Notes: generated from the letters alone by a model not told the origin. A stretch of 22,832 nt of DNA from SIG701 sp045577175 (GCA_045577175.1 JAZNHT010000031.1:1-22832), one strand, 5' to 3'. Counted from the stretch's first letter, positions 6,939 to 14,660 are shown. Numbers and translations: made by a program.

Positions 6939-8003
6939 ATGTCTGTAGGAACGGTAATAAAAAAGCTTCGCCATGACAGAAAGATGACACAGGAGGCGCT
7001 TGCGGAATATCTGGGCGTTTCCACCAATGCGGTTTCGCAGTGGGAGTGTGACAAAACCGCGCCCGATATTTCGCACATCCCCGTGCTTGCGAATGTTTTT
7101 GAAGTCAGCGCGGATGTTCTTTTGGAAATTGACATCGCAAAAAGCAGGAAAAAGGCAGAGTTGGATGATTTCACCCGACGGTATCACGAGTTGCACAGCA
7201 AAGGTAAGAACGCGGAGCGACTGGAACTGTGTCGAGGTATGCAAAAGAAATATCCCAATGATGAAACCGTGCGCTTTTATTTGCTGTGTGTGCTGCAGAA
7301 CGCGTATATTGATGAATGCTTTGATGAAATCACTTCGCTTGGGGAGCAGCTTTTGGACTCCTCTGATATCGAGCATAAAACAGGGGCGATCTGCGCCTTG
7401 TGCCTATCGTATCTGCACAGGGGAGACAAAAAGAAAGCCATGCAGTATGCAGAGATGATGCCGCCCGGGCGCGATTTGCGGGTTCACGTTCTGGAAGGAG
7501 ATGCGCTTGTCGAACACTGCCAAAACTACTTTTGGAAGCTTTGCGATGAGATGTATCTTTACATGGGTTATTTGCTGAAATGCAAGGAATCCGGCTACAC
7601 ACATGAGCAAAAGCATACGGCGTGGAAAAACCTGTGTGATATTTTTGGTATGATCTTCCCGGACGGCGATTTGGGCTTTTGGGAGGAGCGGCTGGCACGT
7701 GTTTGCTTCTTTATGTCTATGGAAAGCATGAAAATGGGAGAACATGATCGGGCGCTGGACGAACTGGAACAAATGCTCACGCATATCGAGTGCTTCCAAA
7801 ATTTTACGTCACTTGCGCACACGTCCTTGCTTGTAAACAAGGTGAAGAGTAATCGGGAGGATTTCGCCAGCATCAGCGAGGAAACGTTTGCGCAAACTCA
7901 GCTTAGGTATCTCACAAACCACGAGGATTTGTTTGCCCCTATCAGCGGAACACCGCGGTATCTTCAGCTTAAAGAAAGGCTGGCAGAGTTGGCAACAGAA
8001 TAA
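6939..8003 (+). CDS. Xre-family helix-turn-helix regulator with a long helical C-terminal region
   Basis: A 354-residue protein. Residues 5-62 are a clear Xre/Cro HTH: IKKLRHDRKMTQEALAEYLG, then VSTNAVSQWECDKTAPDI as the recognition helix and after. Residues about 65-354 are helical, with repeated Leu/Ala/Tyr spacing suggestive of TPR-like repeats, as in Rgg- or PlcR-like regulators that sense peptides; no ligand can be claimed. The start follows AAGGAG (6925-6930) by 8 bases. It has its own promoter, a palindrome in the 5' leader and a terminator. Its DNA is lower in GC and its codon use differs from the neighbouring genes. It also sits beside the tRNA-Glu 3'-end copy, so acquisition by transfer is plausible. 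The target genes are unknown; the gene itself or the peptidase downstream are the nearest candidates. Confidence 0.85.
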   Translation: MSVGTVIKKLRHDRKMTQEALAEYLGVSTNAVSQWECDKTAPDISHIPVLANVFEVSADVLLEIDIAKSRKKAELDDFTRRYHELHSKGKNAERLELCRGMQKKYPNDETVRFYLLCVLQNAYIDECFDEITSLGEQLLDSSDIEHKTGAICALCLSYLHRGDKKKAMQYAEMMPPGRDLRVHVLEGDALVEHCQNYFWKLCDEMYLYMGYLLKCKESGYTHEQKHTAWKNLCDIFGMIFPDGDLGFWEERLARVCFFMSMESMKMGEHDRALDELEQMLTHIECFQNFTSLAHTSLLVNKVKSNREDFASISEETFAQTQLRYLTNHEDLFAPISGTPRYLQLKERLAELATE

Positions 8004-8008
8004 AATCC

Positions 8009-8033
8009 AAGGCACTCCGTTCGGGGTGCCTTT
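8009..8033 (+). terminator. Terminator-like hairpin after the regulator gene
   Basis: AAGGCACTCC (8009-8018) pairs with GGGGTGCCTT (8023-8032) around GTTC, with one G-T pair. The T-run is short (TTT then CAT). It differs from the tRNA-Glu terminator core by only two bases. Confidence 0.75.
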
Positions 8034-8082
8034 CATCCCCCTCCTCCGCCCACCCAAACGGATGAAACCTCCTCCATTCTCC

Positions 8083-8111
8083 TTGACACAAAACCGCCCC
8101 CGTGCTATAAT
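8083..8111 (+). promoter_or_regulatory. Perfect-consensus sigma-A promoter of the M20 peptidase gene
   Basis: TTGACA (8083-8088), a 17-base spacer, TATAAT (8106-8111). Both hexamers are exact consensus. No upstream A-tract is present. Confidence 0.93.
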
Positions 8112-8141
8112 TGTTTTAATCATTATAGACGAGGGTTGACC

Positions 8142-9275
8142 ATGACAGAAAAAATCGAATCGTTTATCCGTGGAAATACACAGCAGATGTACGGTATGCT
8201 GAAAACGCTGTGCCTCATTCCCGCGCCGTCGCATTTCGAGCACGAGCGTGCCAAGTGGTGCAAGGCATGGCTTGAGGATGCAGGTGCCGAGGGCGTGTAC
8301 ATCGATGACGCGCTCAACGTGATTTTCCCGTTTCACTGCGAGGGCAGTCGGAACATCACCGCCTTTGTCGCCCATACGGATACCGTTTTCCCCGATACGG
8401 AGCCGATGCCGTATCTTGATGACGGAGCGCGCGTCCACTGCCCGGGTGCCGCAGACGATACGGCGAGCCTCGTCGTTCTTCTCCTGATGGCGAAATTCTG
8501 CCTGCAGAACAATATCACGCCGCCGGGCGGATTTTTGTTCGTGTGCAATTCCGCAGAGGAGGGACTCGGCAACCTCAAGGGCACAAAGCAGCTCTTTGCC
8601 GATTATGACGGAAGAATTTCTTCCTTTATATCCTTTGACAGCCGACTGAACGTCGTCAATGATCTTTGTGTCGGCTCGCACCGCTATGAGGTGGAGGTCA
8701 AAACGGAGGGCGGTCACTCGTTTCAGGCGTTCGGATTGCCGAACGCGATCGCGGTGCTCTCCGCCATGATTGCACGGATGTATGAAATCCGCGTGCCTCA
8801 AAAAGAGGGCGCGAGAACGACGTACAATGTCGGCACGATCGAGGGCGGCACGTCCGTCAATACGATTGCGCAAAGCGCGAAAATGCTCTGCGAATACCGC
8901 TCGGACGACAAGGACTGCCTCGCTTATATGCGGGAACGCTTCTTTGAAATCTTCCGCGCAGCCGAGGCGGACGGGGTGAAAATCACGGTCAATCAGGTCG
9001 GCGACCGTCCCTGCGGAGACGTGGATGCGGACGCAATTGACCGGCTGAAGGCGATCGTCGTGCCGGTGATCGAATCGGTTACGGGAAAGCCGGTTTCCTT
9101 TATCAGCGCGTCCACGGACTGCAATATTCCGCTTTCCAAAGGCGTGCCGGCGCTCTGCATCGGCGTGAATGAGTATTACGGCGTGCATACGCGCGAGGAA
9201 TGGGTGGACAAGGCGTCCATGGTCACGGGTTTGGAGATCGCGCTCCGCACAGCGTTGGCACTGGCGGAATTATAA
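8142..9275 (+). CDS. M20-family metallopeptidase (tripeptidase T/PepT-like or deacylase)
   Basis: A cytoplasmic two-zinc hydrolase of the M20 clan, 377 residues. Metal ligands are recognisable: H78 and D80 in AHTDTVF, the bridging Asp in PGAADD (D105), the Glu pair in NSAEEGLGNLKG (E139/E140), and a late His in YYGVHTREEW. A dimerisation domain follows at about 178-290 (RYEVEVKTEGGHSFQAFG onward). Members trim peptides or remove acyl groups; the substrate here is not readable. ATG at 8142 is chosen over TTG at 8136 because GAGGG (8131-8135) is 6 bases before the ATG and the family begins near there. Transcribed from a perfect promoter and possibly running on into the small genes at 9298 and 9587. 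Confidence 0.9.
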   Translation: MTEKIESFIRGNTQQMYGMLKTLCLIPAPSHFEHERAKWCKAWLEDAGAEGVYIDDALNVIFPFHCEGSRNITAFVAHTDTVFPDTEPMPYLDDGARVHCPGAADDTASLVVLLLMAKFCLQNNITPPGGFLFVCNSAEEGLGNLKGTKQLFADYDGRISSFISFDSRLNVVNDLCVGSHRYEVEVKTEGGHSFQAFGLPNAIAVLSAMIARMYEIRVPQKEGARTTYNVGTIEGGTSVNTIAQSAKMLCEYRSDDKDCLAYMRERFFEIFRAAEADGVKITVNQVGDRPCGDVDADAIDRLKAIVVPVIESVTGKPVSFISASTDCNIPLSKGVPALCIGVNEYYGVHTREEWVDKASMVTGLEIALRTALALAEL

Positions 9276-9297
9276 GAATCATATAGAGGCGTAATTT

Positions 9298-9555
9298 ATG
9301 ATTATGGTGGCAAGTGATGAAACAATGAGAGGGAAGATCAGAAACGATATTATTGCCAACGCTGATGATACACAGGTGTCCGTCGTGGGTAAAAAATTCT
9401 TTGGCGATATTACCGTTATCGGAGAGAATCATGCGGAGGCTGCAGAATATCTGAAAGGGCATTTAACCGAGTGCAAGACAAGAGGCGCAGAGATTCAATT
9501 GCATTTTGAAGTTGAGAAAAAATTCAAGGTTGCATTGGATGTGGCAAAGAATTAA
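9298..9555 (+). CDS. Small hypothetical protein, 85 residues
   Basis: I do not recognise this protein. It has no signal peptide, membrane segment or cysteine pair beyond a single Cys. It looks like a small soluble alpha/beta fold: a strand-rich centre (TQVSVVGKKFFGDITVIG), a helix (HAEAAEYLKGHLTECKTRG) and a final strand plus helix (EIQLHFEVEKKFKVALDVA). GAGG (9286-9289) precedes the ATG by 8 bases; a second in-frame ATG is at 9304. It lies 22 bases after the peptidase gene and 31 before the zinc-ribbon gene, all on one strand with no terminator between, so co-expression is likely. Its DNA is more AT-rich than the peptidase gene. That it is a real gene is supported by the RBS and tight spacing. 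Confidence 0.65.
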   Translation: MIMVASDETMRGKIRNDIIANADDTQVSVVGKKFFGDITVIGENHAEAAEYLKGHLTECKTRGAEIQLHFEVEKKFKVALDVAKN

Positions 9556-9586
9556 AGTGTTTAATTGAAGAAAAAGGAGAATTTCT

Positions 9587-9883
9587 ATGAAAGAGATAAA
9601 TTGTCTGCGCTGCGGCGTTCCGATGCAGTTTTTGAAGGAGACGAAAATCCAGTTCGGGCAGACCGGCTGGGTGCTCGGCGATTTGCCGAATCTTGTGGCA
9701 GGTGCGCTGCCTGTCGAGATTTACGTCTGCCCGAAGTGCATGAAGCTGGAATTTTTTGCCGCCGAGGACGGTGTCGTGGAGGAGGACTCTCTTCCGCAGA
9801 AAACGTGTCCGAAATGCGGCGCGGTGCATGACTTCGATTATCCGAAATGCCCGATCTGTAAGCACGATTATTACGAGAAATAA
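9587..9883 (+). CDS. Small double zinc-ribbon protein
   Basis: A 98-residue protein with four cysteine pairs: C6/C9 (CLRC), C48/C51 (CPKC), C74/C77 (CPKC) and C88/C91 (CPIC). C6/C9 with C48/C51, and C74/C77 with C88/C91, would make two zinc ribbons joined by an acidic linker (EDGVVEEDS). The final CPKCGAVHDFDYPKCPIC is a rubredoxin-like knuckle pair. Proteins of this kind often bind nucleic acid or protein partners, but no specific function is claimed. AAGGAG (9574-9579) is 7 bases before the ATG. It is the last gene before a terminator shared with trxA. Confidence 0.8.
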   Translation: MKEINCLRCGVPMQFLKETKIQFGQTGWVLGDLPNLVAGALPVEIYVCPKCMKLEFFAAEDGVVEEDSLPQKTCPKCGAVHDFDYPKCPICKHDYYEK

Positions 9884-9886
9884 AAG

Positions 9887-9914
9887 AACAGCACCGATTT
9901 TTCGGTGCTGTTTT
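9887..9914. terminator. Bidirectional terminator between zinc-ribbon gene and trxA
   Basis: AACAGCACCGA (9887-9897) and TCGGTGCTGTT (9902-9912) form an 11-bp stem. T-runs follow on the plus strand, and the AAAAG on the left gives a T-run on the minus strand. Confidence 0.9.
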
Positions 9915-9921
9915 CGTTTGC

Positions 9922-10230
9922 TCAGTCAAGCATGGCAAGGATCGCTGCCTTCGGCTGTACGCCTGCGGACTGCGTGACGATCTGTCCGTTTTTGATGACT
10001 ACGAGCGTAGGAATGCTCATGATGCCGAACTGTGCGGCGAGCTCATTTTGCTCATCCACGTTCACCTTGCCCACTTTGATGTCGGGACGCTCCTCCGCGA
10101 TCGCATCCACGGTGGGGGAGAGCATACGGCACGGACCGCACCAGCTTGCCCAGAAATCGAGAAGCACCGTTTTGTCGGATGCGAGCACTTCTGCGTCGTA
10201 GTTTTCTTTTGTGATGGTAATAACCGGCAT
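9922..10230 (-). CDS. trxA: Thioredoxin
   Basis: A 102-residue cytoplasmic thiol-disulfide oxidoreductase of the usual length. The active site is WCGPC (C31 and C34), the buried Asp is D25 in LLDFWASW, and the cis-proline is P74 in SIPTLVV. It reduces protein disulfides and supplies electrons to enzymes such as ribonucleotide reductase; the partner reductase is not in the window. AAGGAGG (complement of 10238-10244) lies 7 bases before the ATG. It is transcribed from its own promoter, which overlaps the end of the flippase gene, and ends at the terminator shared with the zinc-ribbon gene. Confidence 0.97.
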   Translation of the reverse strand: MPVITITKENYDAEVLASDKTVLLDFWASWCGPCRMLSPTVDAIAEERPDIKVGKVNVDEQNELAAQFGIMSIPTLVVIKNGQIVTQSAGVQPKAAILAMLD

Positions 10231-10262
10231 AAAACTGCCTCCTTTTTATATGGTACAGATAT

Positions 10263-10316
10263 ATTATACCATAAACACAGCCGTTCACAAGAGGGGATGC
10301 GGATTTTTTTGAAAAA
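10263..10316 (-). promoter_or_regulatory. Extended -10 promoter of trxA with A-tract, inside the flippase gene end
   Basis: Minus strand: TTGTGA (10290-10285), a 16-base spacer, TATAAT (10268-10263) preceded by TGG, an extended -10. An A7 run (10310-10304), itself preceded by TTTTTC, ends 13 bases before the -35. The -35 TTGTGA is at the same time the last Leu codon and TGA stop of the flippase gene. Confidence 0.85.
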
Positions 10317-11826
10317 TATTTTTCTCTTTTTTGGGAAGCAGTCCGCGTGCGGCACCTGTGAGAACGGTGAGAATCGCGTACAGAATCGCCACGGCGGCAA
10401 CGCGCCCCCATGGGGATTCTCCTGCGCCGATCAGCGGAATCGCGCCGTAAGCGGAGAGCAGCCGCACTGCCGACGTGGCGAGGATTACGTTGACAATCGG
10501 CAGTGCAATCCACTGTCCGATACGGACGGGCAGTGCTGTGACTTCCAAAAGACGGCTGATGCTGAGTGCGGCGTTCATGAGCTCGCAGATGTACAAAACG
10601 GCGATGTATCCCATGATCCCGTATCGGGGGAGCAGAAGCACCACCAGCGCAAGGCTGACAGCGGAATCCGCTATGTTCACGCGCATACAGTGCATCTGCT
10701 CGCCGAGCCCTTTCAGCATCGCGTCCACGGAGGAATCCAGATACATCACGGGAATCAGCGGTGCGAGCAGGGAGAGAAACCGTCCGGCATCCGTGCCCGG
10801 ATACATTCCCGTGCCGATTTCGTAGGCGAAACTTACGAAGATTCCCGATACACCGAGGGAGAAGAGCAGCGAGGTGCGAAGCACCTTTTCCGCCATCCGA
10901 CGGATGTGTGCGCCGTCGCCGCGCTCGTGCGCTTCGGTGAACTCGGGTACGAGCAGTCCCGAAAACGCACCGAGCACCGCCGAGGGAAAGAAAATCAGCG
11001 GAAAGACCATCCCGTGCAACACACCGTAGGAAGCGAGTGCCGCGGAGGATGACGCGCCGCTTCGCTTCAGTCCCCACGGGATCGCAAGATGCTCTGCGGT
11101 GAGCAGTCCCTGCCTTGCGTAGCTGCCGACGGCGACGGGGAGGGCGATCGATGCCGTGCGGCGGAGAGGGTGCGCGCCTTTTGTTCCGCCGCGCCGTCCG
11201 CGGTCGGTGAGATAGAGGAGAAGCGAGCAGACCAGCGACGTCCCCTCGGAGATCGCGGAGCCGCCGACGACGGCGAGACACGCGTACTCCACTCCTGCCG
11301 GTGCGATCAGCAGAAGCAGCGCGGAGCAGAGCGCGATTTTCACAAACTGCTCACTGACGGAGACGATCGCGTTTTTGTATACGCGGCGTACCCCAGTAAA
11401 ATAGCCTGCGAGCGCGGTCGAAAGGGAGATCGCGGGCAGACTTGCAGCAAGTACGCGGAGAGAGGGGATCGTGCGTGCATCGGAAAGCAGATGCGTGCCG
11501 ATCGGGGCGGAGAGGGCAAAGAGCGTAACGCCCGTAAAAATGCCGAAAAGCAGGCTGTACAGCATACATCCGCGCATGACAGCCCGGCGGGATATGCCGT
11601 TTACCTCCGCTTCTGCGGTCAGACGGACGGCGGCAAGATGCACGCCCGACGTTGCCAGCGTGACGGCAAGTCCGTATACACTCATCGTCAGCGTGAAAAG
11701 CCCCATCCCCTCCGCGCCGATTTTGTTGGATACATAGGTGTTGAAGGCGACGGAGATCAGCCTGAGCAGGACGTTGACAGAGGCGAGCAGAAGAGCGTTT
11801 GCAAAAAACAGTTTGACAGAGCGCAC
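10285..11826 (-). CDS. MATE/MurJ-superfamily lipid-linked saccharide flippase (SpoVB-like)
   Basis: A 513-residue integral membrane protein with roughly 14 hydrophobic segments spread over the whole length. The N-terminus (about 1-60: FFANALLLASVNVLLRLISV, then FNTYVSNKIGAEGMGLFTL) is the hallmark of the SpoVB/polysaccharide-biosynthesis branch that exports lipid-linked sugars such as peptidoglycan precursors or spore-cortex material. Which lipid it moves is not determinable. The start is GTG at 11826, with AGGAGAGG 7 bases upstream and no better ATG nearby; the family normally begins at this point. The C-terminal tail KKEKNIFQKNPHPLL is basic, non-conserved in appearance, and coded by the A/T-tract DNA that also serves the trxA promoter. 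It is divergent from the deaminase gene; I could not find a convincing promoter for it. Confidence 0.88.
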   Translation of the reverse strand: MRSVKLFFANALLLASVNVLLRLISVAFNTYVSNKIGAEGMGLFTLTMSVYGLAVTLATSGVHLAAVRLTAEAEVNGISRRAVMRGCMLYSLLFGIFTGVTLFALSAPIGTHLLSDARTIPSLRVLAASLPAISLSTALAGYFTGVRRVYKNAIVSVSEQFVKIALCSALLLLIAPAGVEYACLAVVGGSAISEGTSLVCSLLLYLTDRGRRGGTKGAHPLRRTASIALPVAVGSYARQGLLTAEHLAIPWGLKRSGASSSAALASYGVLHGMVFPLIFFPSAVLGAFSGLLVPEFTEAHERGDGAHIRRMAEKVLRTSLLFSLGVSGIFVSFAYEIGTGMYPGTDAGRFLSLLAPLIPVMYLDSSVDAMLKGLGEQMHCMRVNIADSAVSLALVVLLLPRYGIMGYIAVLYICELMNAALSISRLLEVTALPVRIGQWIALPIVNVILATSAVRLLSAYGAIPLIGAGESPWGRVAAVAILYAILTVLTGAARGLLPKKEKNIFQKNPHPLL

Positions 11827-11890
11827 GTGGATTCCTCTCCTTTTTGACGGTATGCCATTTTATGAAAGAAATCCTGTCGGTATGCGGCGG

Positions 11891-11945
11891 AAATTTTGAA
11901 AAGTCACGCGAACCTCTTGCAATCGGTGCAAGTTCTTGGTACAAT
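11891..11945 (+). promoter_or_regulatory. Sigma-A promoter of the deaminase-lipoprotein-rimI-tsaD operon
   Basis: TTGCAA (11917-11922), a 17-base spacer, TACAAT (11940-11945). AAATTTTGAAAA (11891-11902), a shorter form of the string seen at the pheST and tRNA promoters, ends 14 bases before the -35. Confidence 0.8.
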
Positions 11946-12003
11946 ATATTATAGTAGAAAATGGCGAATTGTGCCTATTGAATCAAACGCTACGGAGGAT
12001 CGT

Positions 12004-12492
12004 ATGGAAAGAGTATCCAAAACGAATTACTATCTCGATATCGCGCAGACGGTGGCGGAGAGAAGTACCTGCCTGCGCCGCGCGTACGGCGCGATCATCG
12101 TAAAGGACGACACCATCGTTTCCACAGGCTATAACGGTGCCCCCCGCGGGCGGAAAAACTGCACAGATCTCGGCTACTGTATGCGCGAGGAGCTGAAAAT
12201 TCCGCGCGGCGAACGGTATGAGCTGTGCCGATCCATCCATTCCGAGGCGAATGCGATTATTGCGGCACCGAGAGAGAGAATGCTCGGCGCGACCTTGTAT
12301 CTCTGCTGTGTCGATCCGCGTACGCACGAGGTCTACAACGGCATGTGCTGCTGTGCGATGTGCAAGCGCATGGTCATCAACGCCGGCATCGAAACGGTCG
12401 TTGTCCGTGAGGATAAAGAAAATTTCACCGTGTACCGAGTGGAGGACTGGATCACGAACGACGACAGCCTCACCGGCACGTTCGGTTATTGA
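12004..12492 (+). CDS. Deoxycytidylate (dCMP) deaminase family protein
   Basis: A 162-residue zinc-dependent deaminase, most like dCMP deaminase/ComEB, which makes dUMP for thymidylate synthesis. The active site reads HSEANAI (zinc ligand H79, proton shuttle E81) and CCAMCK (zinc ligands C117 and C120), followed by RMVINAGIETVVV as in the family. GYNGAPRG (42-49) is the conserved nucleotide-side loop. The usual Pro before the first cysteine is Cys (MCCCAMC), giving a run of three cysteines. Extra cysteines C23, C53, C59 and C75 could bind a second zinc as in other dCMP deaminases. ATG at 12004 is preferred because GGAGG (11994-11998) is 5 bases upstream and the promoter lies at 11917-11945; the open frame further upstream is leader. 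Confidence 0.9.
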   Translation: MERVSKTNYYLDIAQTVAERSTCLRRAYGAIIVKDDTIVSTGYNGAPRGRKNCTDLGYCMREELKIPRGERYELCRSIHSEANAIIAAPRERMLGATLYLCCVDPRTHEVYNGMCCCAMCKRMVINAGIETVVVREDKENFTVYRVEDWITNDDSLTGTFGY

Positions 12493-12501
12493 GGTGTGCC
12501 T

Positions 12502-13128
12502 ATGCGTAAATTCGTTCTGCGCGCCGCCGCGTTTCTTTTGGTGTGCATTCTGCTCACCGCCTGCGGCGACGGACTTGTTCGGCTGAAATATGAGGACGGC
12601 AAGTTTATCAATACCTCAAAAGAGCTGTCTTACATTCCCGCGCCCGTCTCCTATGAGCCGACAAGCGTCGGGGAGGCGTATGCGTACTATGCGTCGGGCA
12701 ATATCACCATGTACGAGATACCCGGCGTATCTCCCACGCTTTGGCTGACGGAGGAGTACGCCGATACGGCAACGACCGTCTTTTACAGCGATACGATCAC
12801 GCTTCCCACGCTTGCCGATTTCGGGGCGGAGAGGATCTACGCCTGTGTGAGCGCGGAGCGCACGTTTGTGGAGTTTACAATTGAGGATGCCGATCTGGTC
12901 GCCGAGATCGTGGATCTCGCTGTGAACGGCGAAGCGGCAGAGGAGCCGATGGGCGATCTTTTGCTTTCCTATGACATGAAGTTTTCCTCACCTGCGTGGC
13001 CGATGATCTATATCAATCTCGAATACGAGGAATATGAGGACGGCGCGTATCTGTACAACCGCAACACGCGCAAATATACCGCACTCGGCGATCTTCTGAC
13101 GGAGATCGTGCACGAGGGAGAAGCGTGA
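12502..13128 (+). CDS. Putative lipoprotein of unknown function
   Basis: A 208-residue secreted protein. A lipoprotein signal peptide is clear: MRKFVLR, a hydrophobic core AAAFLLVCILL and lipobox LTAC with C21 as the lipidated cysteine. The mature part is acidic, with many Tyr and Glu (YEEYEDGAYLYNRNTRKYTAL near the end), and has no motif I recognise; it is probably a beta-rich extracellular domain on the outer face of the membrane. ATG at 12502 is chosen over GTG at 12496 because GAGGTG (12491-12496) serves as the RBS. It lies 9 bases after the deaminase gene and overlaps rimI by four bases (GTGA), so the three are translated from one message. Its role beside rimI and tsaD is unknown. Confidence 0.8.
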   Translation: MRKFVLRAAAFLLVCILLTACGDGLVRLKYEDGKFINTSKELSYIPAPVSYEPTSVGEAYAYYASGNITMYEIPGVSPTLWLTEEYADTATTVFYSDTITLPTLADFGAERIYACVSAERTFVEFTIEDADLVAEIVDLAVNGEAAEEPMGDLLLSYDMKFSSPAWPMIYINLEYEEYEDGAYLYNRNTRKYTALGDLLTEIVHEGEA

Positions 13129-13595
13129 ACGGCGTAACAGTCGCACCGCTTGCGGCAGAGGATGTGTCTGAGGCGATCGCGCTTTCGCTTGCCGTATTTC
13201 CGGGCGGCGGTGAGACGTCGCTTCGTTCCTGCTTTACCGGGGAGACAAACCGCTTTTTTGCCGCGAAGGCGGACGGTGTGCTCGTCGGCTTCGGCGGATA
13301 CAGCATCGCCGCCGATCAGGCGGACGTGATCGACGTCGCGGTGGCACCGGATTTCCGTCGGCGCGGGATTGCCCGTGCGCTCATGCAGGCGGTGCTTGCC
13401 GATGCGCAGGCACAGGGGGCAGAGTCGATTTTTCTGGAGGTGCGTGCCTCCAACGCGCCTGCTTTGTCCCTCTATACCGCGCTCGGATTTACCGTGTGCG
13501 GAGGGCGGAAGAATTATTACAAAAATCCGCGTGAAGACGCGGTGCTGATGACGTGCGATCTTTGCGCGGTGTCAGAAAAATCGGTAGAGGAATGA
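13125..13595 (+). CDS. rimI: Ribosomal-protein-S18-alanine N-acetyltransferase type GNAT (RimI)
   Basis: A 156-residue GNAT enzyme of the RimI group, which acetylates protein N-termini, classically ribosomal protein S18. The acetyl-CoA loop is RRRGIARALM (about 78-87). The RimI signature FLEVRASNAPALSLYTALGF leads into RKNYYKNPREDAVLM, including the catalytic tyrosine region. Direct linkage to tsaD, the usual rimI neighbour, supports the call. The start is a GTG overlapping the lipoprotein stop (GTGA), with GAGGGAG (13114-13120) 4 bases upstream, an arrangement typical of translational coupling. Confidence 0.92.
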   Translation: MNGVTVAPLAAEDVSEAIALSLAVFPGGGETSLRSCFTGETNRFFAAKADGVLVGFGGYSIAADQADVIDVAVAPDFRRRGIARALMQAVLADAQAQGAESIFLEVRASNAPALSLYTALGFTVCGGRKNYYKNPREDAVLMTCDLCAVSEKSVEE

Positions 13596-13604
13596 GGAGA
13601 TCCC

Positions 13605-14660
13605 ATGCGGATTCTGGCTATTGAAAGTTCATGCGACGAGACGGCTGCGGCCGTTCTCGAAATGGGGGAGGGCGTGCGCGCCGTTCGCTCCTCCGTCGTC
13701 GCATCGCAGGTGGATATACACGCGCTGTACGGCGGCGTCGTGCCCGAAATCGCAAGCCGTGCACATATCGAATCGATTGACGGTGTTGTGTCCTCCGCGC
13801 TCAGAGAGGCATCCGTCACGATGGCGGATATTGACGTCATCGGTGTCACCTACGCGCCCGGGCTGATCGGCTCGCTGCTCGTCGGTGTCAGCTTTGCGAA
13901 GGGGCTCGCTCTTGCGCATAATAAGCCGCTTGTGCCCGTCAATCATATCAAGGGGCACGCGGCAGCGGCGTATCTTGTCAATCCGGAATTGCACGTGCCG
14001 TTTTGTGCGCTGATCGTCTCCGGCGGACATACGTCTCTGTATGACGTGAGAACGCCGACTTCCTTTTATGAGATAGGCGGTACGAGAGATGATGCGGCAG
14101 GCGAGGCGTTTGACAAGGTCGGGCGCGTCATGGGACTGCCGTATCCGGGCGGCGCGGCGATGGATAAGCTCGCCGCTAAAGGATTTGCAAACGGGCGTGG
14201 GGATATGTTTTCGTTTCCGTCTCCCGCCGTGCCCGATGATACGCTCGACTACTCCTTCAGCGGTCTGAAGACGGCGGTCATCAATCAGATGCACACGATC
14301 CGTCAGAAGCTGGGCGATGAGCATGCGCCTTTGCCGGAGGACGTCCGCGAGGGAATTGCGGCATCGTTTACGCGGGTCGTTGTGGACGGCGTCTGTGCTA
14401 AGCTGTGCCGTGCGGCAGAGCAGTGCGGCATCCGCGATCTGGTGCTCGCAGGCGGTGTTGCCGCCAATTCGCACCTCCGTGCCGGTATCGCCAAAACGAC
14501 GGAGGAGCTCGGTATCCGCCTGACTGTGCCGCCGCTTTCTCTGTGCGGCGACAACGCCGCCATGATCGGTGCACAGGCATATTTTGAGGCACTCGCAGGC
14601 AATTTTGCCGATTCTTCGCTGAATGCATACGCATCCGACGAAAACGCGGCGTTTGTCTAA
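13605..14660 (+). CDS. tsaD: tRNA N6-adenosine threonylcarbamoyltransferase subunit TsaD
   Basis: The ASKHA-fold subunit that, with TsaB and TsaE, transfers threonylcarbamoyl to A37 of ANN-decoding tRNAs. 351 residues is normal. Seen: N-terminal ESSCDETAAAVL, the metal-binding pair in NHIKGHAAAAYL (H114 and H118), SGGHTSLYDV, the ATP-side GEAFDKVGRVMGLPYPGG, and LCGDNAAMIG near the C-terminus carrying the metal Asp. ATG at 13605 has GAGGAG (13594-13599) 5 bases upstream, overlapping the rimI stop. It is the last gene of the operon started at 12004. tsaB and tsaE, often immediately upstream of rimI, are not in the window. Confidence 0.98.
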   Translation: MRILAIESSCDETAAAVLEMGEGVRAVRSSVVASQVDIHALYGGVVPEIASRAHIESIDGVVSSALREASVTMADIDVIGVTYAPGLIGSLLVGVSFAKGLALAHNKPLVPVNHIKGHAAAAYLVNPELHVPFCALIVSGGHTSLYDVRTPTSFYEIGGTRDDAAGEAFDKVGRVMGLPYPGGAAMDKLAAKGFANGRGDMFSFPSPAVPDDTLDYSFSGLKTAVINQMHTIRQKLGDEHAPLPEDVREGIAASFTRVVVDGVCAKLCRAAEQCGIRDLVLAGGVAANSHLRAGIAKTTEELGIRLTVPPLSLCGDNAAMIGAQAYFEALAGNFADSSLNAYASDENAAFV

